DNA of 64,000 nt from Arthrobacter sp. N199823. Lineage in GTDB: Bacteria; Actinomycetota; Actinomycetes; Actinomycetales; Micrococcaceae. The stretch lies in contig NZ_PJIN01000001.1 in the NCBI RefSeq assembly GCF_002929705.1, forward strand, positions 124,001 through 188,000, written 5' to 3'. A program made the translations under genes and the position numbers. Positions 1 to 10,133 of the stretch are shown here, in pieces; position 1 is the stretch's first letter; every line of letters begins with the position of its first letter. Under the pieces are notes generated by a model that was not told the DNA's origin, ran no database searches, and was given only the letters and a program-made list of their open reading frames with translations.

Positions 1-1
1 C

Positions 2-685
2 ATGCTCGTCGTCTCGGTTATTGTGGGCCGTCGCGTCTCAACCACGGGCCGCTATAAAGTTGCCCCGATCGCAGGCTCGGTTATTCTTGCCGTGTCATTG
101 GCGCTCATGGCCACACTCCACGCCGATTCACCCGTCTACCTCATCTGCGTGTACATGGGCATCATGGGCATCGGATTGGGTGCCAGCATGCAAATCATGA
201 CTCTGGTGGCGCAAAACTCCTTCCCGTTGAAGTTTGTTGGTACGGCAACTGCCGGGCAGAACTACTTCCGCCAGGTCGGTGCCACGCTTGGTTCCGCCGT
301 TGTGGGCGCCATGTTCGCCACCCGCCTGCACGACCTCGTTGCCGAAAAGATCCCCGGGGGCACGGGCGGCGGCGGTGCAGCGTCCTTCACGCCGCACATT
401 GTCAACACACTGCCGGATCCCCTGAAGAAGCTCGTGATCGAGTCTTACAACGAGGCCCTGGTGCCGCTGTTCCTCTGGATGGTGCCCCTTGCCGTCATTG
501 CCGCGATCATCCTCTTCTTCATCAAGGAAGTGCCGCTGGCCACCAAGCTCGAAGGCGAATCCCAAGTGGACATCTCCACCCCCGAGATGGCCGAGTTTGA
601 AGCTGACGTTATTGAAGCTGATCTGTTGCACGACGCCGGTCACGACCGTGACGTGGCACCGTCCCGGTCCAGCTCGGCCCAGTAA
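2..685 (+). CDS. MFS transporter, DHA2-type drug exporter, C-terminal part (5'-truncated by window edge)
   Basis: The 227 visible residues are the C-terminal part of a multidrug:proton antiporter of the major facilitator superfamily that would act in the cytoplasmic membrane. Hydrophobic helices lie near residues 20-40, 45-65 and 150-172. The stretch 'GTATAGQNYFRQVGATLGSA' at about 80-99 is the conserved motif of DHA2 (14-helix) exporters. A charged, acidic tail follows the last helix. The gene runs in from the left edge, so the first ATG in the window is probably internal. Its stop codon lies in the first unit of a degenerate tandem repeat (676-745). Substrate cannot be predicted. Confidence 0.85.
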   Translation: MLVVSVIVGRRVSTTGRYKVAPIAGSVILAVSLALMATLHADSPVYLICVYMGIMGIGLGASMQIMTLVAQNSFPLKFVGTATAGQNYFRQVGATLGSAVVGAMFATRLHDLVAEKIPGGTGGGGAASFTPHIVNTLPDPLKKLVIESYNEALVPLFLWMVPLAVIAAIILFFIKEVPLATKLEGESQVDISTPEMAEFEADVIEADLLHDAGHDRDVAPSRSSSAQ

Positions 686-745
686 GTGACGGCCCAAGAA
701 GGGCCCAGTAAGAATTGGGCCCGGTAACAATGGGCCAGTGAACAG
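676..745. repeat. degenerate tandem repeat over the stop codon of the MFS gene
   Basis: About five imperfect units built on GGGCCCAGTAAGAAT start at roughly 676, 691, 701, 717 and 732. The first unit contains the TAA stop of the exporter gene. Unit length varies between about 10 and 16 bases. This is one of several 3'-end tandem duplications in the window. Confidence 0.7.
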
Positions 746-779
746 TCAGCCAGCGCATGCGATGCGCTGGCTGACTGTT
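741..779. terminator. 18-bp perfect hairpin downstream of the MFS gene
   Basis: Bases 741-758 (AACAGTCAGCCAGCGCAT) are perfectly complementary to 762-779 with a 3-nt loop. No U-tract follows, so this may be a long-stem terminator or an mRNA 3'-end stabiliser. The rest of the 686-1053 gap shows no gene. It must hold the promoter of the next gene, but I see no convincing -35/-10 pair. Confidence 0.6.
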
Positions 780-1053
780 GCGGTTACCGGATGGTATCCC
801 CTTCGGCAACGGCCACAGTCATTTAATCGATCGCCATTGGCCGAGACGATTTCCAAGCACATTTCCCACGCTTCTAGAAGTCACGTCCATTGTCTAAGCT
901 CCCTGCCATGTGGCCGCTCTCGCAGCGACCCGTTCATCTCGATACTCGGTGCGGTTCTTTAGCGTTGTTGGTGCGCGGGCTGCGTGTGGGCTCTGAGAAT
1001 CATCCCCGGTAGACTGGACGCAGCCAGTACATGCCGACGTAATTGAGGGTCTC

Positions 1054-2127
1054 TTGCCAGAATTTACTGCCCGATTTGCCACCGCCGCCGAGATCGCCGA
1101 CTGGGACGCGCATGTCACCGCCAATCCCAATGGTGGCAACTTGTTGCAGTCTCAAGCATTTGCGGCCGTGAAGAAGAACTACGGTTGGGACACCCAATTC
1201 GTGGTCTTTGAAGGCGCCGGCTACGCCAGTTACAACCTGGTTTTGGAGAAATCCTTCCCCATGTTGGGCAAGCTGTGGTACCTCATAAAGGGCCCCGATA
1301 CAGCTGATGCTGCTCATGTCCCTGCCATGCTGGCAGCGCTACGGTCCTTCGTGAAGCGGGCCAAGTTGAACGTCTTTGCCGCGAAAATTGAGCCTGACAT
1401 TGTGGCCTCGGATGAGGCCCGCGCACTGTTCAGTGGAGCCGGTCTGGTCAAGGTTGACGACTTGCAGCCCAATGATCACACCGCAATCTTGGATATCACA
1501 CCCGAATCCAATGAACTGCTCCGCAAGCTTCACTCCCGCGGCCGCAACGCGGTCCGCCGCGCCATCCGCGAAGGCGTGGAAGTGCGGCGTGCCGAACCCA
1601 CCGAGGAAACCATGCGGACCCTCTACGGGCTCATGGAGGGCACCTTCGAGGCCAAGAATGCTGGCAAGGCACGTGAGTTTGCCTACTTCCAGCAGTTCTG
1701 GACGGAGTTCTGCAACCGAGGTCAAGGCCATTTCTTCTTCGTCTATGAAAACGATGTTCCCTCGGTGGGTGCCTTCGTCATCAACTACGGCTCCAAAGCC
1801 ACCTACAAGGATGGCGGATCGCTACAGAAGCGTTCTCAGTACGGCGACTCGCACCTGATCCAATGGGAAGCCATCTTGGATATGAAAAAACTCGGAGCGG
1901 TCGAGTACGATTTCTGCGGCACGCCGCCCTCGGACCGGCTCAAAGATCCCACTCATCCGCATCACGGCCTTGGACTGTTCAAAACGAGCTTCACCAAGAC
2001 TGTGACGGATTTCATCGGCTGCTGGGACCTCCCGCTGTCGCCCTGGAAGTACAAGATCTGGACTAGCGTGGGGGAGCGGGTGGCACGCCAAATCTATGTG
2101 CGCCGCACCGGAGGAAAGTTCTACTAA
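1054..2127 (+). CDS. FemABX-family peptidyltransferase (aminoacyl-tRNA:peptidoglycan precursor ligase)
   Basis: This 357-residue protein belongs to the FemABX family, which moves amino acids from aminoacyl-tRNA onto the peptide stem or interpeptide bridge of lipid II at the inner membrane face. The two GNAT-like halves are visible: residues about 1-150 (with 'ANPNGGNLLQSQAFAAVKK', the typical N-terminal FemAB motif) and about 160-340. 'HSRGRNAVRRAIREGVEV' near 150 and 'YDFCGTPPSDR' near 290 are family hallmarks. The start is TTG at 1054 behind GAGGG. Arthrobacter-type cell walls often have interpeptide bridges, so a bridge-forming role is reasonable; the amino acid added is not predictable. 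Confidence 0.85.
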   Translation: MPEFTARFATAAEIADWDAHVTANPNGGNLLQSQAFAAVKKNYGWDTQFVVFEGAGYASYNLVLEKSFPMLGKLWYLIKGPDTADAAHVPAMLAALRSFVKRAKLNVFAAKIEPDIVASDEARALFSGAGLVKVDDLQPNDHTAILDITPESNELLRKLHSRGRNAVRRAIREGVEVRRAEPTEETMRTLYGLMEGTFEAKNAGKAREFAYFQQFWTEFCNRGQGHFFFVYENDVPSVGAFVINYGSKATYKDGGSLQKRSQYGDSHLIQWEAILDMKKLGAVEYDFCGTPPSDRLKDPTHPHHGLGLFKTSFTKTVTDFIGCWDLPLSPWKYKIWTSVGERVARQIYVRRTGGKFY

Positions 2128-2220
2128 AGTATGTGGCGTGGGCCGGTTGGTGCGCCAGCGAGGCGCCAGCACCGCAGCGGGAATAACCGGTCGGGAAATT
2201 AACACGTTGGAAGGTAAATT

Positions 2221-3705
2221 GTGGGAGTTGACCGCTGGAATCCAGCGTCGGGGGACGCGCCAAAAAAAGAAGTACTTCAAGCACTGACCCCTGCCCAGGT
2301 TCGGGCCAACGCCACAGCTAAACGCATGCTCCGCAAGCTGGTGCAGGGGGAGGCACCGCCCACGGCGCCCATGCGGATTGTTGACCGGCTGGCTGGCAGT
2401 CCTTACGCCAACTTCACCATTCAGGTAGGCCAAGCCGAAGAGTCGGCGCGGAAAACTATAGACTTCGCGTTGCGACTGGCCGAGACCATGTTCCGCTACG
2501 GGGCGGGGGCCCTTGAGGTTGAGACCAGCATCATCGCCGTCACGGCAGCACTGGGTTTGCGCCACATTGAAGTTGATATCACCAACCAGTCGGTCATCAT
2601 CAACTACGCTCCGCGAGATGCCGTGCCCATCACACTTTTGCGTGTGGTCAGGTCCTGGACCAACAACTATGCCGGCCTGGTGGAAGTGCACGAACTCGTC
2701 ACCGACATTGCCAGTGGTGGCGTTAGCCGGGATGAGGCCTACCGGCGCCTGGACATCATCATCAAAAAGCCCAAGCCGTTCCCGCGGTGGATGGTTTCGG
2801 TAGCGGAAGCTGTTTTTGCTGCTGCCGTGGTGGGAGTCATTGGCGGCACGATCTTCGGCGCGCTCGTAGCCTTCGTCACCATCCTTGCTGCGGGGCAAAC
2901 GGCCCGGGTGTTGGGTAAATGGCGGGTTCCCGATTTCTTTGTGACGGCCATTAGTTCTTTCATTGTCACCATCGTTGCCCTGCTGTGCTTTATGGCGAAA
3001 CTGCCCTTGAGTCCATCCGTGGTGGTGGCCGGTGGCATCTTGCTCATGCTGCCCTCGGGGAGGCTGGTCTCGGCTGTTCAGGATGCTATTAACGGCTTCC
3101 CCGTGACGGCCGCCGGCCGGTTCCTCTCAGCCTTCTTGACCTTCGGCGCTATTGTGGCGGGTATTTCGGTGGCCCTTGTCACCGGTGCAGTGTTTGGGGC
3201 TGAGCGGCTCAATGTTGCCGAAACCATCACCGGCTCGCTGCACCTGGTGTGGGTGCTGGTCTTGGTTGCGGTGGCCACGGTGGCTATTTGTATTGCCGAG
3301 CAAACTGCCGTTCGTTTGGTACTGCCGACGGTGGCCGTGGCCCTGATCGGCTACCTGGTGTACTACTTCTGCATGTACCTAGGCTTGGGCGGACGGTTTG
3401 CGCCAGCGGTCGCTGCCGTGGTGATTGGCATGCTGGCACGCATCATCTCGCTGCGGTTGGGCGCCCCGCAACTGGTGGTGGCCGTCCCGTCGATCATCTT
3501 CTTGCTCGTGGGGCTCTCCATCTTCCGCGCCATGTTCGTCATGACGCTGACCCCCGAGGATTCAGTTTCCGGAGCGGTGGGCATCTTTAATGCCCTGATC
3601 GTCATTCTGGCCGTGGCAGCTGGCGTGGTCCTGGGCGATAACGCCGCACGGCCCTTCACCCGCAGCAACGGCCAGAAAGACCGCCGCCGCAACCGCCGCC
3701 GGTAA
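2221..3705 (+). CDS. ThrE-family threonine/serine exporter
   Basis: The 494-residue product is a ThrE-type secondary exporter of threonine and serine (one-component architecture, ThrE_1 plus ThrE_2). A cytoplasmic N-terminal region of about 180 residues contains the DUF1212-type domain ('ETMFRYGAGALEVETSI', 'VHELVTDIASGGVSRDEAYRRL'). Roughly ten hydrophobic segments follow from residue 195 to 480, and the C terminus is strongly basic. The GTG start at 2221 gives the usual ThrE length. It lies 93 bases after the FemABX gene in the same direction and could be cotranscribed. Confidence 0.88.
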   Translation: MGVDRWNPASGDAPKKEVLQALTPAQVRANATAKRMLRKLVQGEAPPTAPMRIVDRLAGSPYANFTIQVGQAEESARKTIDFALRLAETMFRYGAGALEVETSIIAVTAALGLRHIEVDITNQSVIINYAPRDAVPITLLRVVRSWTNNYAGLVEVHELVTDIASGGVSRDEAYRRLDIIIKKPKPFPRWMVSVAEAVFAAAVVGVIGGTIFGALVAFVTILAAGQTARVLGKWRVPDFFVTAISSFIVTIVALLCFMAKLPLSPSVVVAGGILLMLPSGRLVSAVQDAINGFPVTAAGRFLSAFLTFGAIVAGISVALVTGAVFGAERLNVAETITGSLHLVWVLVLVAVATVAICIAEQTAVRLVLPTVAVALIGYLVYYFCMYLGLGGRFAPAVAAVVIGMLARIISLRLGAPQLVVAVPSIIFLLVGLSIFRAMFVMTLTPEDSVSGAVGIFNALIVILAVAAGVVLGDNAARPFTRSNGQKDRRRNRRR

Positions 3706-3727
3706 CGGCCAGTCCTCGGGGAGGCCC

Positions 3728-3825
3728 AGCGGCACAGGCGGGCGTCCTGGAGCGAGGATGGATTTTGCTCGCGAGGTACGAGCGGGAAAATCTTACTGCT
3801 CGCGAGGGATGCCCGCCTATGCCGC
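3728..3825. terminator. nested long inverted repeat between convergent genes
   Basis: GCGGCACAGGCGGGC at 3729-3743 pairs with GCCCGCCTATGCCGC at 3811-3825 with one mismatch. The stem continues inward by about five pairs, and a small inner hairpin (CTCG...CGAG near 3768-3783) lies inside. It sits between the 3' ends of the ThrE gene (+) and the siderophore-interacting gene (-), so a bidirectional terminator is the simplest role. There is no clear U-tract. Confidence 0.55.
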
Positions 3826-3847
3826 CGAGCCCAGCTGGTATTGCCAG

Positions 3848-4702
3848 TTAGAGAATCTGGCCGATCGGCTCGCGCTTTTCGGCTTGGAAGTTGTCTTCGG
3901 TTCGGCCGTAGGCCCAGTATCCCGAGAGGGAGACTTGTGAGCGTTCCAGACCGCGCTGCTTGAAGAGGAGATCGCGCAATGCCTTCATGTATTCACGTTC
4001 TCCATGAACAAAAGCGTCAACAGTGCCTTCGGGCCACGGGCCGTTGGCTACCGCGTCCAGCAGGACCGTTGACTCGGCCGGGGTGGCCCCTTCGCGGAAC
4101 AGCCAGGTGAGTGCAACGCCGTCGGGCTTGTTGACGGGCTGAATGTCAGCGGCCGAATCGACCTCAAGGTAGGCGTGACCGGTGGCTGTGGCGGGCAGCG
4201 ACTCGATGGCCGCAGCGATGGCCGGCAGCGCGGCTTCGTCGCCGGCAAAAAGGTACCAATCGGCGTCGGGGTTGGGCGTGTAGGCGCCGCCAGGGCCGGT
4301 GAAAATAATGCTGTCGCCGGGGATAGCTGCGGCTGCCCACGGACCGGCCAATCCGGAATCGCCGTGCAGGACAAAGTCAATGGCCAATTCCTGCGCGGCC
4401 AGGTCCACCCAACGGACGGTGTAGGTGCGTGTCACGGGCCAGTGCTCACGCGGCAGCGTCTCACGCAGCGCGTCCAGGTCCACTGGCTCCGTGTACTCAA
4501 TGTCGGGATGCAGGAACTGGATTTTCACATACATGTCCGTGGCATCTTTGGGTACAAAATTGGCCAACCCGGGGCCGCCAGCCACGATCCGCACCATGTG
4601 GGGGCTGAGAGTTTCCTTGCGCAGTACCTGCAGGGTGTGCTGGACACGGGGTTTGCCGCCCCGTCCAGCAGGGCGGGTGGCAGCGGTATTAGTTGTGGTC
4701 AC
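3848..4702 (-). CDS. siderophore-interacting protein, NAD(P)H-dependent ferric-siderophore reductase family
   Basis: The 284-residue flavoprotein belongs to the SIP/ViuB family, which reduces ferric siderophores in the cytoplasm to release iron. The FAD-binding motif R-T-Y-T ('RTYTVRWVD') is near residue 100 and the GDSIIFTGPGG loop near 130. The SIP C-terminal region ('YLFAGDEAALPAI' and the closing 'GYWAYGRTEDNFQAEK') is complete. The GTG start at 4702 is preceded by AGGAG with a 6-base spacer. An IdeR/DtxR-like box lies 59-72 bases upstream of the start codon, predicting iron repression. The probable regulator is the IdeR homologue encoded at 24001-24696. Confidence 0.93.
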   Translation of the reverse strand: MTTTNTAATRPAGRGGKPRVQHTLQVLRKETLSPHMVRIVAGGPGLANFVPKDATDMYVKIQFLHPDIEYTEPVDLDALRETLPREHWPVTRTYTVRWVDLAAQELAIDFVLHGDSGLAGPWAAAAIPGDSIIFTGPGGAYTPNPDADWYLFAGDEAALPAIAAAIESLPATATGHAYLEVDSAADIQPVNKPDGVALTWLFREGATPAESTVLLDAVANGPWPEGTVDAFVHGEREYMKALRDLLFKQRGLERSQVSLSGYWAYGRTEDNFQAEKREPIGQIL

Positions 4703-4760
4703 GGTGAGCTCCTAGGTGCCGGGCGCTGGCCCGCGTGGGCGGCGCAATAATTACGCCAAA

Positions 4761-4774
4761 TTAGGTTGTCCTAA
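4761..4774. promoter_or_regulatory. candidate IdeR/DtxR iron box
   Basis: TTAGGTTGTCCTAA is a palindrome. It matches 12 of the first 14 positions of the DtxR/IdeR consensus (TTAGGTTAGSCTAACC...). It lies between the end of ung and the start of the siderophore-interacting gene, which is where a repressor would block that promoter. Iron-dependent repression is an inference. Confidence 0.7.
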
Positions 4775-4784
4775 TGAGTCTAGG

Positions 4785-5558
4785 TCATTGGGGCAGCGCC
4801 CAATCGATCGGGGCGGCTCCTTGCGCTACCAGCTGATCGTTGACGCGGCTGAAGGGCTTGGAGCCAAAGAACCCCCGCGATGCCGATAAGGGGCTGGGGT
4901 GCGCCGATTCTATGACATCCGTCCCCTCCAGCAGTGGTGCCAGGTTTTGGGCGTCCTTGCCCCACAACACGCTCACCAGCGGTTTCTTCCGGGTGGCGAG
5001 GGTGGAAATGACGGCCTCGGTGACCTCTTCCCACCCACGACGGCGGTGCGATCCGGCCGCCCCTGGCGCCACCGTGAGTACCCGGTTCAGGAGGAGGACG
5101 CCCTGCTGGGACCAGGCGCTAAGGTCACCGTGGGCAGAGGCTGGGATGCCGAGATCAGTGGCGAGCTCCTTGAAAATGTTGTTCAGGCTGCGGGGCAGCG
5201 GGTAAGCAGATCTGTCCACGGAAAAAGCCAGGCCTACTGAATGTCCGGGGGTGGGGTAGGGGTCTTGGCCAACAATCAGGACCTTGACCTCCGCCAGCGG
5301 TGTGCCCAAGGCACGCAGCACTTGGGTGGGGTGGGGCAGGAAGCGAGTTCCGGCGTCGTACTCGTCGTGAAGCATGGCGCCCAGCGCACGCAAGGCAGTT
5401 TCCTGCGGGGCCAGAGCCGCGGCCCAATCCGGCGCCATCTGAGAGAGCGGATCGGATGTCAAGGCGGCCAAGGCCTGCAATTGGGTTGCATCCCAGGGAG
5501 CTGGGGCCGGCATGTCGAAAAGGCTGGGTTCGCTGTCCATAGTTCCATTGTGGGCCAT
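4785..5558 (-). CDS. ung: uracil-DNA glycosylase, family 1
   Basis: The 257-residue enzyme excises uracil from DNA as the first step of base-excision repair. The family 1 water-activating motif [17 protein letters not shown] (catalytic Asp in GQDPYP) is near residue 97 and the DNA-binding loop [18 protein letters not shown] near 220. The N terminus has a 30-residue extension relative to short homologues, and ATG at 5540 is an alternative start. The downstream siderophore-interacting gene has its own iron-box promoter, so the two are probably separate units. Confidence 0.95.
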   Translation of the reverse strand: MAHNGTMDSEPSLFDMPAPAPWDATQLQALAALTSDPLSQMAPDWAAALAPQETALRALGAMLHDEYDAGTRFLPHPTQVLRALGTPLAEVKVLIVGQDPYPTPGHSVGLAFSVDRSAYPLPRSLNNIFKELATDLGIPASAHGDLSAWSQQGVLLLNRVLTVAPGAAGSHRRRGWEEVTEAVISTLATRKKPLVSVLWGKDAQNLAPLLEGTDVIESAHPSPLSASRGFFGSKPFSRVNDQLVAQGAAPIDWALPQ

Positions 5559-5718
5559 GGTGGCCGCCGGTTGATTCCTCCACAGCAGGTAGTGATGAGC
5601 GTCTTATCCACCGCCTGTTCTTAGAATCCCAAATGACAGGGGTGTGATTCACCCCTTATCATTGACAGTGCGGGCTGGCGATTGCGGCCCGGGTGAGCGA
5701 GCGGAACGGAGGGCTATT

Positions 5719-6036
5719 GTGGCCGAAGCAGTCCAAGCGGAGCACAGCCCTGTGGACCCTGCCGCAGCACCAAAAGACCCGGCAATTCCGGCGGGCCTCA
5801 GCACGCGTGAGCAGCAAATGCTGGACCTTGAGCGCCAATGGTGGAAGTACGCCGGCGCCAAGGAGCAGGCCATCCGCGATATGTTTGAGCTCTCAGCGAC
5901 CCACTATTACCAAGTTCTGAATGCGTTGATCGACTCGGAAGCCGCGCTGGCGTATGACCCCATGTTGGTCAAACGCCTGCGTAGACTACGTACGTCGCGG
6001 CAACAGGCCCGGTCCGCACGGCGGCTCGGGAACTAA
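5719..6036 (+). CDS. DUF3263 protein
   Basis: This 105-residue protein matches the actinobacterial DUF3263 family ('LSTREQQMLDLERQWWKYAG', 'FELSATHYYQVLNALIDSE'). The family looks like a small helix-turn-helix-like protein with a basic tail, and its function is not established. GTG at 5719 is chosen because GGAGGG ends 5 bases before it; a longer reading from 5644 has no ribosome-binding site. It precedes the LytR_C gene by 43 bases in the same direction, and this pairing is common in actinobacteria. Confidence 0.85.
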   Translation: MAEAVQAEHSPVDPAAAPKDPAIPAGLSTREQQMLDLERQWWKYAGAKEQAIRDMFELSATHYYQVLNALIDSEAALAYDPMLVKRLRRLRTSRQQARSARRLGN

Positions 6037-6079
6037 ACGCACGCCTTCGCCACCGAACCCACAAGGATGACACTGCACA

Positions 6080-6685
6080 ATGAGTAATTACCCGCGGGAT
6101 GAATTCGACGCCATCGAGGAGCACTCGGCGCGTCACGGCGTTCACCGTTCTTCCTTGGATCCCCAGCGGCGCTCATTGATGCCTTTGATGGTTGTTGGCG
6201 TCGTGGCACTGTGTGTGGGCCTGCTGGCCTTCTTCATCATGCCGAAGTTTTTCACCACCACCACCACTCCTCCCGTTGCCGAGGTGACCCAGAGTTCCAC
6301 GGCTGCACCGAGTACGACGGCGGCCCCGGCCACTCCCAGCGCTGCGCCCACAACGGCTCCGGTGGAAACTCCGACTCCGACGCCAACCCCGGAGCCGACG
6401 CCCACCGCCGTAGTGGACAAGACCGTTCCAGTTGCCATCTACAATGCCGCAGGAGTCTCGGGCCTGGCCGCAACGTACGCAGGGCGGGTTCAGGCTGATG
6501 GTTGGATGGTTTCGCAGTCCGCGAACTGGGCCGGACAGCCCCAAGCCACCTCTGTAATTTTCTACAGTGACGTGGAGCAGAAGGGTAACGCCGAGGCGCT
6601 TAGTGCCTTGTTGGGTATCCCGACCTTGCTGGAGACGCCCGAGTTGGGCGTGCCCCTGGCCGTTGTGTTGGGTCCAGGCGCTTAA
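6080..6685 (+). CDS. LytR_C-domain membrane-anchored protein (Cei-like)
   Basis: The 201-residue protein has a short cytoplasmic N terminus, one membrane helix at about 36-54, a long Pro/Thr/Ala linker (about 60-110) and a C-terminal LytR_C domain ('VPVAIYNAAGVSGLAATYAGRV') exposed outside the membrane. Single-domain LytR_C proteins are associated with the cell envelope; mycobacterial Cei is a known relative. The protein lacks the LytR-CpsA-Psr catalytic domain, so it is not itself a ligase. It is probably cotranscribed with the DUF3263 gene. Confidence 0.85.
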   Translation: MSNYPRDEFDAIEEHSARHGVHRSSLDPQRRSLMPLMVVGVVALCVGLLAFFIMPKFFTTTTTPPVAEVTQSSTAAPSTTAAPATPSAAPTTAPVETPTPTPTPEPTPTAVVDKTVPVAIYNAAGVSGLAATYAGRVQADGWMVSQSANWAGQPQATSVIFYSDVEQKGNAEALSALLGIPTLLETPELGVPLAVVLGPGA

Positions 6686-6847
6686 TTTCCTGCTGGTTTT
6701 CTTCGGAATCTCTTAGTTGCTGCGCCACGGGGTTTCCTGCTGGTCAGCCACGGGAAAGCTAGGATTCTCGCGGGGGACATGGCGCTGCCGGTCCCTGACA
6801 GCGCTAAGCGCTCCCGCGTTCGCCGCAAGCTCATAGTGACGCCTGCG

Positions 6848-6874
6848 CTTGCACTCTGTGGTGTCGAGTGCTAA
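6848..6874. promoter_or_regulatory. CIRCE operator 1 (HrcA site)
   Basis: CTTGCACTC, a 9-base spacer and GAGTGCTAA fit the CIRCE consensus TTAGCACTC-N9-GAGTGCTAA with two mismatches in the left arm. It lies about 195 bases upstream of groEL. HrcA repression is established for CIRCE; hrcA is not in this window. Confidence 0.9.
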
Positions 6875-6882
6875 TTATTGAG

Positions 6883-6909
6883 TTAGCACTCTAATGTGGC
6901 GACTGCTAA
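6883..6909. promoter_or_regulatory. CIRCE operator 2 (HrcA site)
   Basis: TTAGCACTC (perfect), a 9-base spacer and GACTGCTAA (one mismatch) form a second CIRCE centred 35 bases after the first. The defects are in opposite arms of the two sites. The remainder of 6910-7069 is a leader of about 160 bases ending in a GAAAGGAC ribosome-binding site. Confidence 0.9.
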
Positions 6910-7021
6910 TTATTAGCCGGTTTTGCCGCCAGAGTATTGAACTTTCCTCACTTGGCGAGGGTTCGCCGCTGGTGTAACTAGATCAGCAGCGGCTAATCCG
7001 TCCGTCGCGGGCGCCAGTTGA

Positions 7022-8698
<1,677 letters not shown>

Positions 8699-8716
8699 CC
8701 CCCACGCCCTAGTCTT

Positions 8717-8865
8717 CAAGCAAAAGGCGCCATTGCCCCGCGGGCAGTAAGATTTCGCAAAACCCTCGCGTCCTAAATAAGGACGCGAGGGGCCCAACAC
8801 GAGCTTGCGAGTGTTGGGAGCGGACTTACGCCATCCCCGCTACGGGCAATGGCGCCTTTTGCTTG
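8717..8865. other. cloverleaf-like structured intergenic element after groEL
   Basis: A perfect 22-bp outer stem pairs 8717-8738 with 8844-8865. Inside it, GTAAG (8747-8751) can pair with CTTAC (8825-8829). Two hairpins follow: an 11-bp stem at 8763-8773/8781-8791 and an 8-bp stem at 8793-8800/8811-8818. The fold is a closed multibranch structure. It fills most of the 8699-8935 gap and no protein fits it. It may be an elaborate terminator, a processed 3' RNA or an unrecognised small RNA. Confidence 0.6.
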
Positions 8866-8935
8866 CCCTTGGTGGGGTCAGAGATGGTACCCACTTGGCA
8901 TTTAGATGTCAGTGGAGTCTGAAAGTATGTAACCT

Positions 8936-9985
8936 ATGACAATTATTGCTGCCGCCGATGGTTCGGCTCTTGGAAACCCTGGTCCTGCCGGCTGGGCTTG
9001 GTATGTGGATGACAACTGCTGGCGTGCCGGAGGCTGGCCACACGGCACCAACAATATGGGCGAGCTCATGGCCGTCTTGGATCTCTTCAAGTCCACGGCA
9101 CACGTGCCGGAAGAACCCCTGCACATCTTGTGCGACAGCCAGTACGTCATCAACAGCGTCACCAAGTGGATGCCGGGCTGGAAGCGCAAGGGCTGGCGCA
9201 AGTCAGACGGCAAGCCCGTCCTGAACCTTGAACTACTCAAGGAGATTGACGCGGCGCTCGTTGGCCGCAAGTACACCTTTGAATGGGTCAAGGGCCACGC
9301 TGGTCACGATCTCAATGAAGCCGCTGACGACCGTGCTCGCGACGCCGCCACCGCCTACCAAGCCAAGCGCACGCCGAAATCGGGTCCCGGATTCCCCGGT
9401 GCTCAGTCCTCAGAAGCTGCCCAGACTGCCAGCGGCTCGCAGACCGCCAGTGTCACCCTGTCCTCTGCCGCTTCTCAGAAGGACGACGCCGGCACCTCCG
9501 GTTCGCTCCAGAGCGCACCTGCCCCGGTGCGTGACTTAGTGCCCGCAGCATTTGGGGAATCAGCACTCTTTGGCGATCAAGACCAGCCTGATCTGTTCTC
9601 CGTTCTGGATGATGAGCCGGATCCTTCTTTTGCCCCAGGCCCAGCAACGGGCATTGATGCTGTCATCGAACAGGAGCGGGAACTCTTGGATCCGCAGGTC
9701 CGCTCCGATCCGTTCCGGGTCGCAGAATTACTGCATCCCGATTTCGAAGAGATTGGGAGCAGCGGCAGAGTATGGACCAGAGCCGAAACCATACAGATGC
9801 TGAGCGAGGCACAGTCCGCCGCCATTGACATGGAGGTCATGGCGCTCACTCAGCTCGATACCTCAACCGCCTTGCTGCGCTACCGGAGCAGTTCGCAGGG
9901 GCGTTCCGTTTTGCGGAGCTCCTTGTGGAGTCTCGATGGCAAGGCGTGGCGCTTGCGCTTTCACCAGGGAACTCTCGAAGCTTAG
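8936..9985 (+). CDS. ribonuclease HI with C-terminal NTF2-like (DUF4440-type) domain
   Basis: The first ~145 of 349 residues are an RNase HI that cleaves RNA in RNA-DNA hybrids. The acidic catalytic residues appear in 'ADGSALGNPGPAGWAW', 'NMGELMAVL', 'CDSQYVINS' and 'NEAADDRARD'. A Ser/Ala/Pro-rich linker runs to about 215. The last ~120 residues ('ELLDPQVRSDPFRVAELLHP' to the end) look like a DUF4440/NTF2-like fold. Ordinary RNase HI is about 150 residues, so this is a fusion; the partner domain's role is unknown. It is a single-gene unit closed by the terminator at 9993-10023. Confidence 0.88.
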   Translation: MTIIAAADGSALGNPGPAGWAWYVDDNCWRAGGWPHGTNNMGELMAVLDLFKSTAHVPEEPLHILCDSQYVINSVTKWMPGWKRKGWRKSDGKPVLNLELLKEIDAALVGRKYTFEWVKGHAGHDLNEAADDRARDAATAYQAKRTPKSGPGFPGAQSSEAAQTASGSQTASVTLSSAASQKDDAGTSGSLQSAPAPVRDLVPAAFGESALFGDQDQPDLFSVLDDEPDPSFAPGPATGIDAVIEQERELLDPQVRSDPFRVAELLHPDFEEIGSSGRVWTRAETIQMLSEAQSAAIDMEVMALTQLDTSTALLRYRSSSQGRSVLRSSLWSLDGKAWRLRFHQGTLEA

Positions 9986-9992
9986 AACGAAA

Positions 9993-10028
9993 GGGATCAG
10001 AATGATCGCATTCTGATCCCCTTTATTT
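9993..10028 (+). terminator. intrinsic terminator after the RNase HI gene
   Basis: GGGATCAGAATG (9993-10004) pairs with CATTCTGATCCC (10009-10020) over a 4-nt loop and is followed by CTTTATTTT. This is a standard Rho-independent terminator. Confidence 0.9.
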
Positions 10029-10066
10029 TGCTCTCTTGCGTTCAGTTCCCTTTCGTTCCCAACGGT

Positions 10067-10133
10067 GGCACTCAGACCCTTGCCTTCAGAGGGGTGGTGC
10101 TCCGGGCGACGGCACTCAGGCCCTTGGATTCAG
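10067..10133. repeat. 44-bp-period imperfect direct repeat at the 3' end of the DUF222/HNH gene
   Basis: GGCACTCAGACCCTTGCCTTCAGA at 10067-10090 recurs with three changes at 10111-10134. The second copy contains the stop codon of the minus-strand gene. It belongs to the 3'-end duplication pattern described in the findings. Confidence 0.55.

Noticed and set aside
1822-2898. 358-residue minus-strand open frame
   Set aside because: It spans parts of two well-supported plus-strand genes and the gap between them, and has no protein-family features.
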